From Candidatus Tabaqchalia intestinavium (lineage in GTDB: Bacteria > Bacillota > Clostridia > Oscillospirales > CAJFTT01), in the NCBI GenBank assembly GCA_904420005.1, contig CAJFTT010000017.1:1-32417 (forward strand): DNA of 32,417 bases, given 5' to 3'. A model generated the notes under the pieces. That model did no database searches and was not told the DNA's origin. It worked only from the letters and a program-made list of their open reading frames with translations. A program made the position numbers and the translations under genes. Positions 23,487-30,630 of this stretch are shown in pieces. Position 1 is the first letter of the stretch; every line of letters starts with the position of its first letter.

Positions 23487-24320
23487 ATGAACAGTGTATT
23501 AGACGCGCCGTTTGTGCAGGGCTTTGTCCGTCTGTGCGGCGACGGATTCGCGCAGAATTGGCATGAGCGCAACGGCGGGAACCTGACCTACCGCATCCGC
23601 CCGGAGGAGATCGAGCCGATCCGCGCGCAGCTGCGCGCGGACGGCCCGTGGCAGGACATCGGCACGAGCGTGCCGGGGCTTGCCGGGGAATATTTCATGG
23701 CGACGGGCAGCGGGAAATTTTTCCGCAACGTGCCGCTCGATCCGGAGGACGCCGCCTGCATCGTGCGCATCGACGAAGCGGGGGAGAAATACCAGGTGCA
23801 GTGGGGGCTGAAAAACGGCGGCCGGCCGACGAGCGAGCTGCCGTCCCACCTGATGAACCATGAGGTCAAGAAAGCCCTGACCGGCGGCGCGCATCGCGTC
23901 ATTTACCATGCGCATCCGGCCAACGTCATCGCGCTGACCTTTGTGCTGCCGCTGGAGGATCAGGTTTTCACCCGCGAGCTGTGGGAGATGGCGACGGAAT
24001 GCCCCGTCGTGTTCCCCGAGGGCGTGGGTGTGGTGCCGTGGATGGTGCCCGGCGGGCGCGACATCGCGGTCGCGACCAGCCGCCTGATGCAGAAATATAA
24101 CGTCGCCATCTGGGCGCACCACGGCGTGTTCTGCTCGGGACGCGATTTCGACGAGACGTTCGGCCTGATGCATACGGTGGAGAAATCGGCGGAGATCCTC
24201 GTCAAGGTGCTCTCCATGACGCCGAAAAAGCGCCAGACCATCCAGCCGCAGGAGTTCCGGGATCTCGCGCGCGATTTCCACGTCACGCTGCCGGAAGAGT
24301 TCCTGTTCGAGAAAGAATAA
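23487..24320 (+). CDS. rhaD: Rhamnulose-1-phosphate aldolase
   Basis: RhaD cleaves L-rhamnulose-1-phosphate to dihydroxyacetone phosphate and L-lactaldehyde. It is a class II zinc aldolase of the AraD/FucA fold. Motifs are WHERNGGNLTYR, ATGSGKFF, RPTSELPSHL with the catalytic Glu region, IYHAHPANV (two His zinc ligands) and WAHHGVF (third His). The 277-residue length is normal. ATG 23487 follows GGAGGGG by 6 bases; an ATG at 23472 is in frame but overlaps that site. It ends the rhamnose cluster and is followed by a clear terminator. Confidence 0.97.
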   Translation: MNSVLDAPFVQGFVRLCGDGFAQNWHERNGGNLTYRIRPEEIEPIRAQLRADGPWQDIGTSVPGLAGEYFMATGSGKFFRNVPLDPEDAACIVRIDEAGEKYQVQWGLKNGGRPTSELPSHLMNHEVKKALTGGAHRVIYHAHPANVIALTFVLPLEDQVFTRELWEMATECPVVFPEGVGVVPWMVPGGRDIAVATSRLMQKYNVAIWAHHGVFCSGRDFDETFGLMHTVEKSAEILVKVLSMTPKKRQTIQPQEFRDLARDFHVTLPEEFLFEKE

Positions 24321-24325
24321 ATGCA

Positions 24326-24366
24326 CGGGGATTTCCCGCCGGTCGGGAGATCCCCGCGCTCTTTTT
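24326..24366 (+). terminator. Terminator of the rhamnose operon
   Basis: CGGGGATTTCCCG (24326-24338) pairs with CGGGAGATCCCCG (24344-24356), with one U-G wobble. The loop is 5 bases and the tail is CGCTCTTTTT. Confidence 0.9.
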
Positions 24367-24474
24367 CCGGCCCGATTTTCCGAAGCAGACGGGGCCGGCG
24401 GCCGCCCGCGCCGCGCTGCGCCGGGGCGATGCCGCCGGTTGTGTAAATTTTCTATAAAATTTGGACAAAGCCCT

Positions 24475-24502
24475 TTGACGTAAAAATTGTTTGTGTTATA
24501 AT
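24475..24502 (+). promoter_or_regulatory. Promoter of ppdK
   Basis: TTGACG (24475-24480) and TATAAT (24497-24502) are 16 bases apart; shifting the -35 by one (TTTGAC) gives 17. This is among the strongest consensus promoters in the window, and the surrounding DNA (24440-24550) is locally AT-rich. Confidence 0.85.
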
Positions 24503-24558
24503 GCTAACGGCATGCGACAATAGGAAAATTGTAGAAAACTTGGAAAGGATGTTTGTTT

Positions 24559-27204
24559 ATGGGACACAAGTATGTCTACTTGTTCTCTGAGGGCAACGGC
24601 TCCATGCGTGAGCTGCTCGGAGGCAAGGGCGCCAACCTGGCCGAGATGACCAACCTCGGCATGCCGGTGCCGCAGGGCTTCACGATTTCCACCGAGGCCT
24701 GCACGCGCTATTATGAGGACGGCAAGACCGTCGCGCCGGAAATTGAAGAAGAAATTTATGCCACGCTCGCGAAGATCGAGGAGATCAACGGCAAGAAGTT
24801 CGGCGACGCGCAGAACCCGCTGCTCGTTTCCGTCCGTTCGGGCGCGCGCGCGTCCATGCCGGGCATGATGGACACCATCCTCAACCTCGGCCTGAATGAC
24901 GACGTGGTCGCCGGCCTGATCGCGAAGAACAGCGATCCGAAGTTTGAGCGTTTCGTTTATGACTCGTTCCGCCGCTTCATCCAGATGTTCTCCGACGTCG
25001 TCATGGAGCTGTCGAAGAAGACCTTCGAGACCATCATCGACGAAGTTAAGGAGAAGAAGGGCGTCAAGAACGACATCGATCTCGATGCCGAGGACATGAA
25101 GGAGCTGGTCAAGCTCTTCAAGGCGCACTATAAGAAGGAAATGGGCGTCGACTTCCCGGCTGATCCCAAGGTGCAGCTCATGGAAGCCGTCAAGGCTGTG
25201 TTCCGTTCCTGGGACAACCCGCGCGCCAACGTTTACCGCCGCATGAACGATATCCCCTATTCCTGGGGCACTGCCGTCAACGTGCAGCCGATGGTGTTCG
25301 GTAACCTCAACGAGAATTCCGGCACCGGCGTCGCCTTCACGCGCGACCCCGCCACCGGCGAGAAGAAGCTGTTCGGCGAGTACCTGATCAACGCGCAGGG
25401 CGAGGACGTGGTCGCCGGTATCCGTACCCCGAGCCACATCTCCAAGCTGGCCGAGGATATGCCCGATGTCTACAAGCAGTTCGCGGACATCGCCAACCGC
25501 CTGGAGAACCACTATAAGGACATGCAGGACATGGAGTTCACCATCGAAGACGGCAAGCTCTATATGCTGCAGACCCGTAACGGCAAGCGTACCGCTGCCG
25601 CCGCGCTCAAGATCGCGGTGGACCTGGTGGACGAAGGCATGATCTCCGAGGAGGAGGCTGTCATGCGCGTCGACCCGAAGCAGCTCGACGCTCTGCTGCA
25701 TCCGCAGTTTGACGCGGCCGCCCTCAAGGCTGCCGAAGTCATCGGCAAGGGCCTTGCGGCTTCCCCGGGCGCTGCCTGCGGCAAGATCGTCTTCACGGCG
25801 GAGGACGCCAAGGAATGGGCTGCTAACGGCGAGAAGGTCGTACTGGTGCGCCTGGAGACCTCCCCGGAGGACATCGAAGGCATGGCGGCTGCGCAGGGCA
25901 TCCTGACGGTCCGCGGCGGTATGACCTCCCACGCGGCGGTTGTGGCGCGCGGCATGGGCACCTGCTGCGTTTCCGGCTGCGGCGACATCCGCATCGATGA
26001 GGAGGCCAAGTGCTTCACCCTCGGCGGCAAGACCCTCAAGGAGGGCGACTTCATCTCCATCGACGGCTCCACCGGCAACATCTATGGCCAGGCGGTCGCC
26101 ACGACGGAGGCGTCCATCAGCGGTGACTTCGGCCGCTTCATGGCTTGGGCCGACGCGGCGCGCCGCCTGAAGGTCCGCACCAATGCCGACACCCCGCGCG
26201 ACGCTGCGCAGGCGGTGAAGTTCGGCGCGGAAGGCATCGGCCTGTGCCGCACCGAACATATGTTCTTTGAAACCGACCGCATCAAGGCGATGCGCGAGAT
26301 GATCGTCGCCAAGACGACGGACGCCCGCCGCAAGGCGCTCGCGAAGCTTCTGCCCATGCAGCAGAACGACTTCGAGAAGCTCTATGAGGTGATGGAGGGC
26401 CGTCCTGTGACCATCCGCTTCCTCGATCCGCCCCTGCATGAGTTCCTGCCGACCAAGGAGGAGGACATCCAGGAGATCGCGGGCGAGCTGGGCATCACGG
26501 CCGACGAGCTCAAGGCGGTCATCGCCAGCCTGCATGAGTTCAACCCCATGATGGGCCATCGCGGCTGCCGTCTGGCTGTCACCTATCCGGAGATCGCCGA
26601 GATGCAGACCACCGCGGTGATCCAGGCCGCGATCGCGGTCAATAAGCGCCATCCGGAATTCTCCGTTGTGCCGGAGATCATGATCCCGCTGGTCGGCGAG
26701 GTCAAGGAGCTGGCGTATGTCAAGTCCACGGTCGTCAAGACGGCGGATCAGCTGATCAAGGACGCCGGCGTCGAGCTGACCTACCATGTCGGCACGATGA
26801 TCGAGATCCCGCGCGCTGCGCTGACGGCCGACGAGATCGCGAAGGAAGCCGAGTTCTTCAGCTTCGGCACCAACGACCTGACCCAGATGACCTTCGGCTT
26901 CAGCCGTGACGACGCGGGCAAGTTCCTCGACGCGTACTATGATGCGAAGATCTATGAATTCGATCCGTTTGCCCGTCTCGACCAGGTCGGCGTGGGCAAG
27001 CTGGTCAAGATGGCGGCGGAGCTGGGCCGCAAGACCCGCCCCGACATCAAGCTGGGCATCTGCGGCGAGCATGGCGGCGATCCCTCCAGCGTGGAGTTCT
27101 GCCACTTTGCCGGCCTCAACTACGTTTCCTGCTCCCCGTTCCGTGTGCCGATCGCGCGTCTTGCTGCCGCGCAGGCTGCGATCAAGGAGAAGAGAGCGAA
27201 GTAA
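24559..27204 (+). CDS. ppdK: Pyruvate, phosphate dikinase
   Basis: PpdK interconverts pyruvate, ATP and Pi with PEP, AMP and PPi, a central step in PPi-using anaerobes. The N-terminal nucleotide-binding domain includes LGGKGANLAEM and SVRSGARASMPGMMDT. The swivelling domain has the catalytic His motif GGMTSHAAVVARGMGTCCVSG. The C-terminal PEP-binding barrel has GLCRTEHMFF, MGHRGCRL, FSFGTNDLTQMTFG and GICGEHGGDP with the final CSPFRVPIARLAAAQ. The 881-residue length is typical. ATG 24559 is 9 bases after AAAGGA; an in-frame TTG at 24553 is less likely. It is monocistronic, and its codon choice looks slightly more relaxed (more T-ending codons) than its neighbours, as in highly expressed genes. 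Confidence 0.98.
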   Translation: MGHKYVYLFSEGNGSMRELLGGKGANLAEMTNLGMPVPQGFTISTEACTRYYEDGKTVAPEIEEEIYATLAKIEEINGKKFGDAQNPLLVSVRSGARASMPGMMDTILNLGLNDDVVAGLIAKNSDPKFERFVYDSFRRFIQMFSDVVMELSKKTFETIIDEVKEKKGVKNDIDLDAEDMKELVKLFKAHYKKEMGVDFPADPKVQLMEAVKAVFRSWDNPRANVYRRMNDIPYSWGTAVNVQPMVFGNLNENSGTGVAFTRDPATGEKKLFGEYLINAQGEDVVAGIRTPSHISKLAEDMPDVYKQFADIANRLENHYKDMQDMEFTIEDGKLYMLQTRNGKRTAAAALKIAVDLVDEGMISEEEAVMRVDPKQLDALLHPQFDAAALKAAEVIGKGLAASPGAACGKIVFTAEDAKEWAANGEKVVLVRLETSPEDIEGMAAAQGILTVRGGMTSHAAVVARGMGTCCVSGCGDIRIDEEAKCFTLGGKTLKEGDFISIDGSTGNIYGQAVATTEASISGDFGRFMAWADAARRLKVRTNADTPRDAAQAVKFGAEGIGLCRTEHMFFETDRIKAMREMIVAKTTDARRKALAKLLPMQQNDFEKLYEVMEGRPVTIRFLDPPLHEFLPTKEEDIQEIAGELGITADELKAVIASLHEFNPMMGHRGCRLAVTYPEIAEMQTTAVIQAAIAVNKRHPEFSVVPEIMIPLVGEVKELAYVKSTVVKTADQLIKDAGVELTYHVGTMIEIPRAALTADEIAKEAEFFSFGTNDLTQMTFGFSRDDAGKFLDAYYDAKIYEFDPFARLDQVGVGKLVKMAAELGRKTRPDIKLGICGEHGGDPSSVEFCHFAGLNYVSCSPFRVPIARLAAAQAAIKEKRAK

Positions 27205-27247
27205 GATCGGTGTTTTAGAGCAACGCTAGATAGCAAAACGTCAATAG

Positions 27248-27290
27248 AAAAACTGGCCTTGTGGAGTAACATCCGCAAGGCCAGTTTTTT
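27248..27290 (+). terminator. Terminator of ppdK
   Basis: AAAAACTGGCCTTG (27248-27261) pairs with CAAGGCCAGTTTTT (27276-27289) over 14 bp, with a 14-base loop and a T-run. Upstream of it, GTTTT (27212-27216) and AAAAC (27235-27239) enclose a second small stem-loop. Confidence 0.92.
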
Positions 27291-27300
27291 ATGCCGAAAG

Positions 27301-27340
27301 CCTTGAAAATACGAGGTTTGTCTGGAAAATATGAGATTTT
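27301..27340. repeat. Two imperfect 20-bp direct repeats in AT-rich DNA
   Basis: GAAAATACGAGGTTTGTCTG (27305-27324) is followed directly by GAAAATATGAGATTTTGCCG (27325-27344), with 15 of 20 positions identical. They lie in an AT-rich block (27205-27480) that has no recognisable gene. Confidence 0.6.
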
Positions 27341-27436
27341 GCCGATTTTTCCGTGATGAGAAAAATATTTATTTCTTTGCCCTCAAAGATCCCAAAAGGG
27401 CTTGTCCTGGAACCATCGACTCCGATCCGTTTTCTC

Positions 27437-27475
27437 AAAACAGTCCCCGAAGCCAATGGCTTCGGGGACTGTTTT
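27437..27475. terminator. Perfect 18-bp inverted repeat, bidirectional terminator-like
   Basis: Bases 27437-27454 (AAAACAGTCCCCGAAGCC) and 27458-27475 are exact reverse complements with a 3-base AAT loop. T-runs flank it in both reading directions. No gene directly precedes it on either strand, so it may be part of a small repeated element rather than a dedicated terminator. Confidence 0.75.
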
Positions 27476-27567
27476 GTCATTTTAATGGGAGAAAGGCTTC
27501 ATGGCTTTAACAGGAGAAGGGGAGACGACCCCAGCGGCAGGTGCGAACTGCCCCGGATTATACGAAC

Positions 27568-27765
27568 AGGACAAAAGCTTTCGCAGTTTGTGCCCCGAAC
27601 CGGGAAAGGGAGAAATTTCCCTTGATGCGGGGAAAACGTCACATTGCGTGACGGCGCGCACATGTATAGGACTATTTCCTTTTACTGTGGGAAACGCCCG
27701 CCGCCTCCATGACTGCAGAACGGCAAGAGGACAATTCCCCCTTGCTGTGGGAAACGCGCAGCCTT
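27568..27765 (+). repeat. Tandem hairpin-bearing repeats with an exact 60-bp period
   Basis: The cores CTTGATGCGGGGAAAACG (27621), TTTACTGTGGGAAACG (27681) and CTTGCTGTGGGAAACG (27741) are exactly 60 bases apart. Each is preceded by TTTCCC-like bases, so every unit can form a small TTTCCC/GGGAAA hairpin. A reading frame at 27501-27767 (ATG after GGGAGAAAGG) would translate them as 20-residue repeats (GLFPFTVGNA, GQFPLAVGNA). I rate that frame as doubtful because it has no family match. Confidence 0.65.
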
Positions 27766-27782
27766 AAAAATAAGCGTACAGC

Positions 27783-27808
27783 AAAAAACACCCGCTTGGG
27801 GCAAAGCG
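27783..27808 (-). terminator. Weak terminator of the small anchored protein gene
   Basis: On the minus strand CGCTT/AAGCG (27808-27793) with a 6-base loop is followed by GGGTGTTTTTTG. The stem is only 5 bp but the T-run is good. Confidence 0.5.
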
Positions 27809-27843
27809 CTGCCCGTGCAGGTTCAGGCCGTGTGGAAGCGGCG

Positions 27844-28047
27844 TTATTTCTTCTTGCCCTTCACGGCCAGCACGATGCAGACCGCGATGAGCAGCACCGC
27901 GACCACCGCGAGCACAATGGGCCATACCTCCACCCCATCCACGCCCGTCGCGGGCGTTCCTTCCGCCAGCGCCGCGGGCATCAAGCCGGCCAGCCCCGCC
28001 AGCGCGAACAGCATGCTCAGGGTGCGTTGTGCAAATTTACGTTTCAT
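27844..28047 (-). CDS. 67-residue signal peptide plus sortase-type anchor protein
   Basis: The protein has a basic start and hydrophobic signal peptide (MKRKFAQRTLSMLFALAGLA, probable cleavage after ALA at about 28). Next come a very short mature part (EGTPATGVDG), a hydrophobic helix (about 42-62) and a basic tail KGKKK. TPATG resembles an LPxTG-type sorting motif, so the layout is that of a cell-wall sorting signal without a cargo domain. Alternatively it is a small bitopic membrane protein. The gene looks genuine: GGAGGG lies 6 bases before ATG 28047, and a consensus promoter lies about 330 bases upstream. No sortase gene is in the window. The function is unknown. Confidence 0.75.
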   Translation of the reverse strand: MKRKFAQRTLSMLFALAGLAGLMPAALAEGTPATGVDGVEVWPIVLAVVAVLLIAVCIVLAVKGKKK

Positions 28048-28372
28048 TGGATTCCCTCCTGTGATGTCTCTGCGTGAAATTGCCGTTACGGACTGCGGGC
28101 GCGCGGGGCGACGACCGACGGCGGAATCGCGGCAGCTCGGCTTGCGTGCCGCCGGAGTGCGGCCGGGCAGCGATATGCTGTGCGGCTGGTGGGCATGGCT
28201 TGCCCCGGCCGCCCGCGTCGCGGGGATACGGCGCTGCGCCGTGCCCTCGAAAGCGAATGGCGCCAAGCCCAGCCCCTTTGCCGGAGGGCGCAGCGCGACC
28301 CGGCAAAGAAAAAACAGCGTCCGCCCGGTTTCGCATCTCTGCAGTTGCAGCGTGCGTTTCTCCCGAGGCTCT
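28048..28372 (-). other. Long GC-rich 5' leader of the small anchored protein gene
   Basis: From the predicted start point near 28372 to the ATG there are about 325 untranslated bases with many GC-rich inverted segments. I looked for TPP, SAM, cobalamin, c-di-GMP and T-box signatures and recognised none. Confidence 0.4.
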
Positions 28373-28378
28373 GCGCCT

Positions 28379-28407
28379 AGTATAACAAAAAAATGGGCGC
28401 TTGTCCA
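28379..28407 (-). promoter_or_regulatory. Promoter reading toward the small anchored protein gene
   Basis: On the minus strand TGGACA (28407-28402) and TATACT (28384-28379) are separated by 17 bases, a near-consensus arrangement. Confidence 0.75.
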
Positions 28408-28425
28408 TTTTTGTTTCCCGGTGAC

Positions 28426-28454
28426 TTGTGTTTTGCCGCCGGGTTTGCTATACT
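28426..28454 (+). promoter_or_regulatory. Promoter of pyrB
   Basis: TTGTGT (28426-28431) and TATACT (28449-28454) are 17 bases apart. The leader to 28609 is about 150 bases and GC-rich. I did not recognise a PyrR-binding loop or an attenuator. Confidence 0.6.
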
Positions 28455-28609
28455 TTTTGCAAAGCGACAAATTCTGCGCGGGTGGCCGAGACGTGCGGAC
28501 GGCCGGAGGACGGCTCGTCGGCAATCGCCGCCCGCGCGGCGCGCCCCGGCGGGAGGGGCTTCGATCAGGGAAAAACAGCACGCCGCGGGCGGCGGAAAGG
28601 GATGGGAAC

Positions 28610-29668
28610 ATGAACGTTCGGGATTTGATCGATCTGGGGGATTTTACGCTGGACGACTGGCATAAAATTCTCTATCTGGCGGAGGATATTTATCAGGACC
28701 CCATGCGGTATTCCAGCGCCCTGCACGGCAAAATCCTCGCGACGCTGTTTTACGAGCCGTCGACGCGCACGCAGATGTCCTTCCAGGCGGCCATGATGCG
28801 GCTCGGCGGACAGAATATCGGATTCAAGAATCCCAGCAGCTCCTCCATCTCCAAGGGCGAGAACCTCAAGGACACCATCCGCATCGTCAGCGGCTATTCG
28901 GATATTCTCGTCATCCGGCATCCCAAGGAGGGCTCGGCGCGCGCCGCTTCGCTCTTCTCGGCGTGCCCGGTCATCAACGCGGGCGACGGCGGGCACCTGC
29001 ATCCCACGCAGACGCTCACGGACCTGTTCACGCTGCGCCGCGTCAAGGGGCGGCTGCAGAATCTGCGCATCGGCCTGTGCGGGGACCTCAAATACGGCCG
29101 CACGGTGCATTCGCTCATCCGCGCCATGAGCCGCTTCCCCGGCAACCGCTTCACGCTCATCTCCACGCCGGAGCTGACGCTGCCGGATTATCTCGTCAAA
29201 GAGACCGGCGCGCAGATCGAACGCTGCGACAGCCTGGAAGCGTGTATCGGGGACCTGGATGTGCTGTATATGACGCGTATCCAGCAGGAGCGGTTCGCGT
29301 CGAAGGAGGAATATGCGCGGCAGAAGGGCGTTTATATCCTGGATGCAGAAAAGATGCGCCTGGCCAAACCCGACCTCGCGGTGCTGCACCCATTGCCGCG
29401 CATCGACGAGATTGACCGCGCCGTGGACGACGATCCGCGCGCCGTGTATTTCCGGCAGGCGGAGTATGGCATGTATGTGCGCATGGCCATCATCCTGCTG
29501 CTGGTGACCGAGCAGCCCGACGGCGCGGTGACGCTGCTGCCCGCGCGGGAGGGCGAGCACTGCGCCAACCCGTCGTGCATTCTGGAGGCCGAGCCGTATA
29601 TTGGGCAGAAGGTGCTCGAAGAGGACGGCGGGCCTCGTCGCTGTGCTTTTTGCGAGCATGCGCTTTGA
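28610..29668 (+). CDS. pyrB: Aspartate carbamoyltransferase with C-terminal PyrI-like zinc domain
   Basis: The enzyme joins carbamoyl phosphate and aspartate in pyrimidine synthesis. The catalytic chain (residues 1 to about 305) has FYEPSTRTQMSF (carbamoyl-phosphate site), GDGGHLHPTQTLTDLF, CGDLKYGRTVHSL, YMTRIQQERF and HPLPRIDEI. Residues 318-348 add four cysteines with C-x4-C-x21-C-x2-C spacing (HCANPSC ... RCAFC), close to the zinc site of the E. coli regulatory chain PyrI (C109, C114, C138, C141). The allosteric nucleotide-binding domain of PyrI is missing. ATG 28610 lies 9-10 bases after AAAGGG. The 352-residue length reflects the fusion. A flavodoxin-like gene follows 28 bases later. 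Confidence 0.95.
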   Translation: MNVRDLIDLGDFTLDDWHKILYLAEDIYQDPMRYSSALHGKILATLFYEPSTRTQMSFQAAMMRLGGQNIGFKNPSSSSISKGENLKDTIRIVSGYSDILVIRHPKEGSARAASLFSACPVINAGDGGHLHPTQTLTDLFTLRRVKGRLQNLRIGLCGDLKYGRTVHSLIRAMSRFPGNRFTLISTPELTLPDYLVKETGAQIERCDSLEACIGDLDVLYMTRIQQERFASKEEYARQKGVYILDAEKMRLAKPDLAVLHPLPRIDEIDRAVDDDPRAVYFRQAEYGMYVRMAIILLLVTEQPDGAVTLLPAREGEHCANPSCILEAEPYIGQKVLEEDGGPRRCAFCEHAL

Positions 29669-29696
29669 TCCCGGACGAAACGAGAGGTGATGCATC

Positions 29697-30221
29697 GTGC
29701 AGGTGGTGGTGCTCTTCTGCTCCCCGCATCCGCGCGGGCGCACGCAGGCGCTGCTTTCTGAATATCTCGGCAAGCTGCCGCCCGACGTCTCGGTCCGGCG
29801 TTTTGACGCCTACCGGATGCAGGCGCGCCCATGCATCGATTGCGGCCGGTGCGCGCGGGAAGACGGATGCGCGCTTCCCGATCTGGAGGAATTTTTTGCG
29901 AGCCTGGAGCAGAGCGACCTGTTTGTGCTCGCGTCGCCGGTATATTTTCTCTCGTTTCCGGCCCCGGCCAAAGCGGTGATCGACCGCATGCAGCGGTATT
30001 TTGCGCGCCGCTTTTTCCGCGGGGTGCGGCCCGCGATCGCCAAGCCGCGCCGCGCCGCGGTGCTGTTGTCCTATGAGAGCGAGCAGTATGGCGGCTGTGA
30101 AATGATCCGCCGGCAGGCGGAGATGCTGCTCAGCCTGCTGCATGTGACGGAAACGGAGTTCATCGCGCGCCGCGCCACGCCCGCCGGCGCGGCGGGGGAA
30201 ACGCCCCCGGACGGCTGCTGA
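29697..30221 (+). CDS. Flavodoxin-family NAD(P)H-dependent FMN oxidoreductase
   Basis: The N-terminus MQVVVLFCSPHPRGRTQALL is the FMN-phosphate loop of the flavodoxin-like reductase fold. ARPCIDCGRCARE...C is the cysteine cluster seen in iron-sulfur flavoprotein-like reductases. LFVLASPVYFLSFPAPAKAVIDRMQRYF is the typical strand-4/FMN-binding region. The 174-residue length is normal for a compact member. The start is GTG 29697, preceded by AGAGGTGA at 6-7 bases; an ATG at 29690 is out of frame. It follows pyrB closely and is probably cotranscribed, though the functional link is unclear. The cysteine set is not certain to hold an iron-sulfur cluster. Confidence 0.87.
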   Translation: MQVVVLFCSPHPRGRTQALLSEYLGKLPPDVSVRRFDAYRMQARPCIDCGRCAREDGCALPDLEEFFASLEQSDLFVLASPVYFLSFPAPAKAVIDRMQRYFARRFFRGVRPAIAKPRRAAVLLSYESEQYGGCEMIRRQAEMLLSLLHVTETEFIARRATPAGAAGETPPDGC

Positions 30222-30557
30222 ACGCCGGTGCGGGACGCGCGGAAAAGGGGAGGTAACCTGTTCTGCCGTGGTTGCTCTGCTGCGGCCGGAAAGGGAAGCG
30301 CCCTGTGCCGGAAAGCGCGGGCCGGCTGTGGGCAAGGCGCCGGATCCCGGCAGCGCCCGCTTTTCAGACGACTGGCCGCTTGCGCTTTATCCTAGGGCGC
30401 TGCCAGGTCTGTTTCCCCGACAGGGCGGAATACGCCGCCGCGCACCGCGCGGAATTTGCGGTTTCCCCGCGCGGACGCTGCATCGCGCTTTCCCGCGCGT
30501 TTGAGCCGGCGCGGAACACGGCCGCGGCGGGGCATTCAGACAGCGAGAAAAAACGAA
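30222..30557 (+). other. Interval with a coding-like but unassigned frame and repeat-like pieces
   Basis: A strong Shine-Dalgarno-like GGGGAGGT (30247-30254) is followed by GTG 30268 and TTG 30272 starts in two frames. From about 30400 to 30577 one frame has mostly G/C at third positions (QVCFPDRAEYAAAHRAEF...), ending with TGA inside a terminator stem. It matches no family I recognise. Bases 30298-30321 resemble repeat unit 21936-21959. It may be a broken small gene or repeat-derived DNA. Confidence 0.35.
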
Positions 30558-30594
30558 AAACAGCCGCGCGGGTTTGACGCCCGGGCGGCTGTTT
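30558..30594 (+). terminator. Terminator after the pyrB/flavodoxin unit
   Basis: AAACAGCCG (30558-30566) pairs with CGGCTGTTT (30586-30594), extended by an inner GC stem with one mismatch. The loop is TTTGACG. Confidence 0.8.
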
Positions 30595-30598
30595 GCAC

Positions 30599-30630
30599 AA
30601 AGCCGAAGGCTGCCTGCCTTCGGCTTTTAT
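30599..30630. terminator. Second terminator hairpin, convergent side
   Basis: AAAGCCGAAGGC (30599-30610) pairs with GCCTTCGGCTTT (30616-30627) over 12 bp and continues with T. It could serve plus-strand transcripts; the A/T flanks also suit the minus-strand AspRS. Bases 30631-30814 hold no gene, only an imperfect hairpin CCCCT...AGGGG at about 30671-30690. Confidence 0.8.

Noticed and set aside
24496-27105. Minus-strand open frame opposite ppdK
   Set aside because: It lies fully antisense to ppdK, whose identity is certain; residue content (Asp/His/Leu/Arg) reflects antisense codons.
28037-28408. Minus-strand open frame covering the leader of the small anchored protein
   Set aside because: Its ATG lies upstream of the predicted transcript start and within the promoter, and the product is Arg/Ala/Pro-rich with no domain.
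28455-28609. PyrR-type attenuator before pyrB
   Set aside because: No PyrR binding loop and no terminator with a T-run could be found in the leader.
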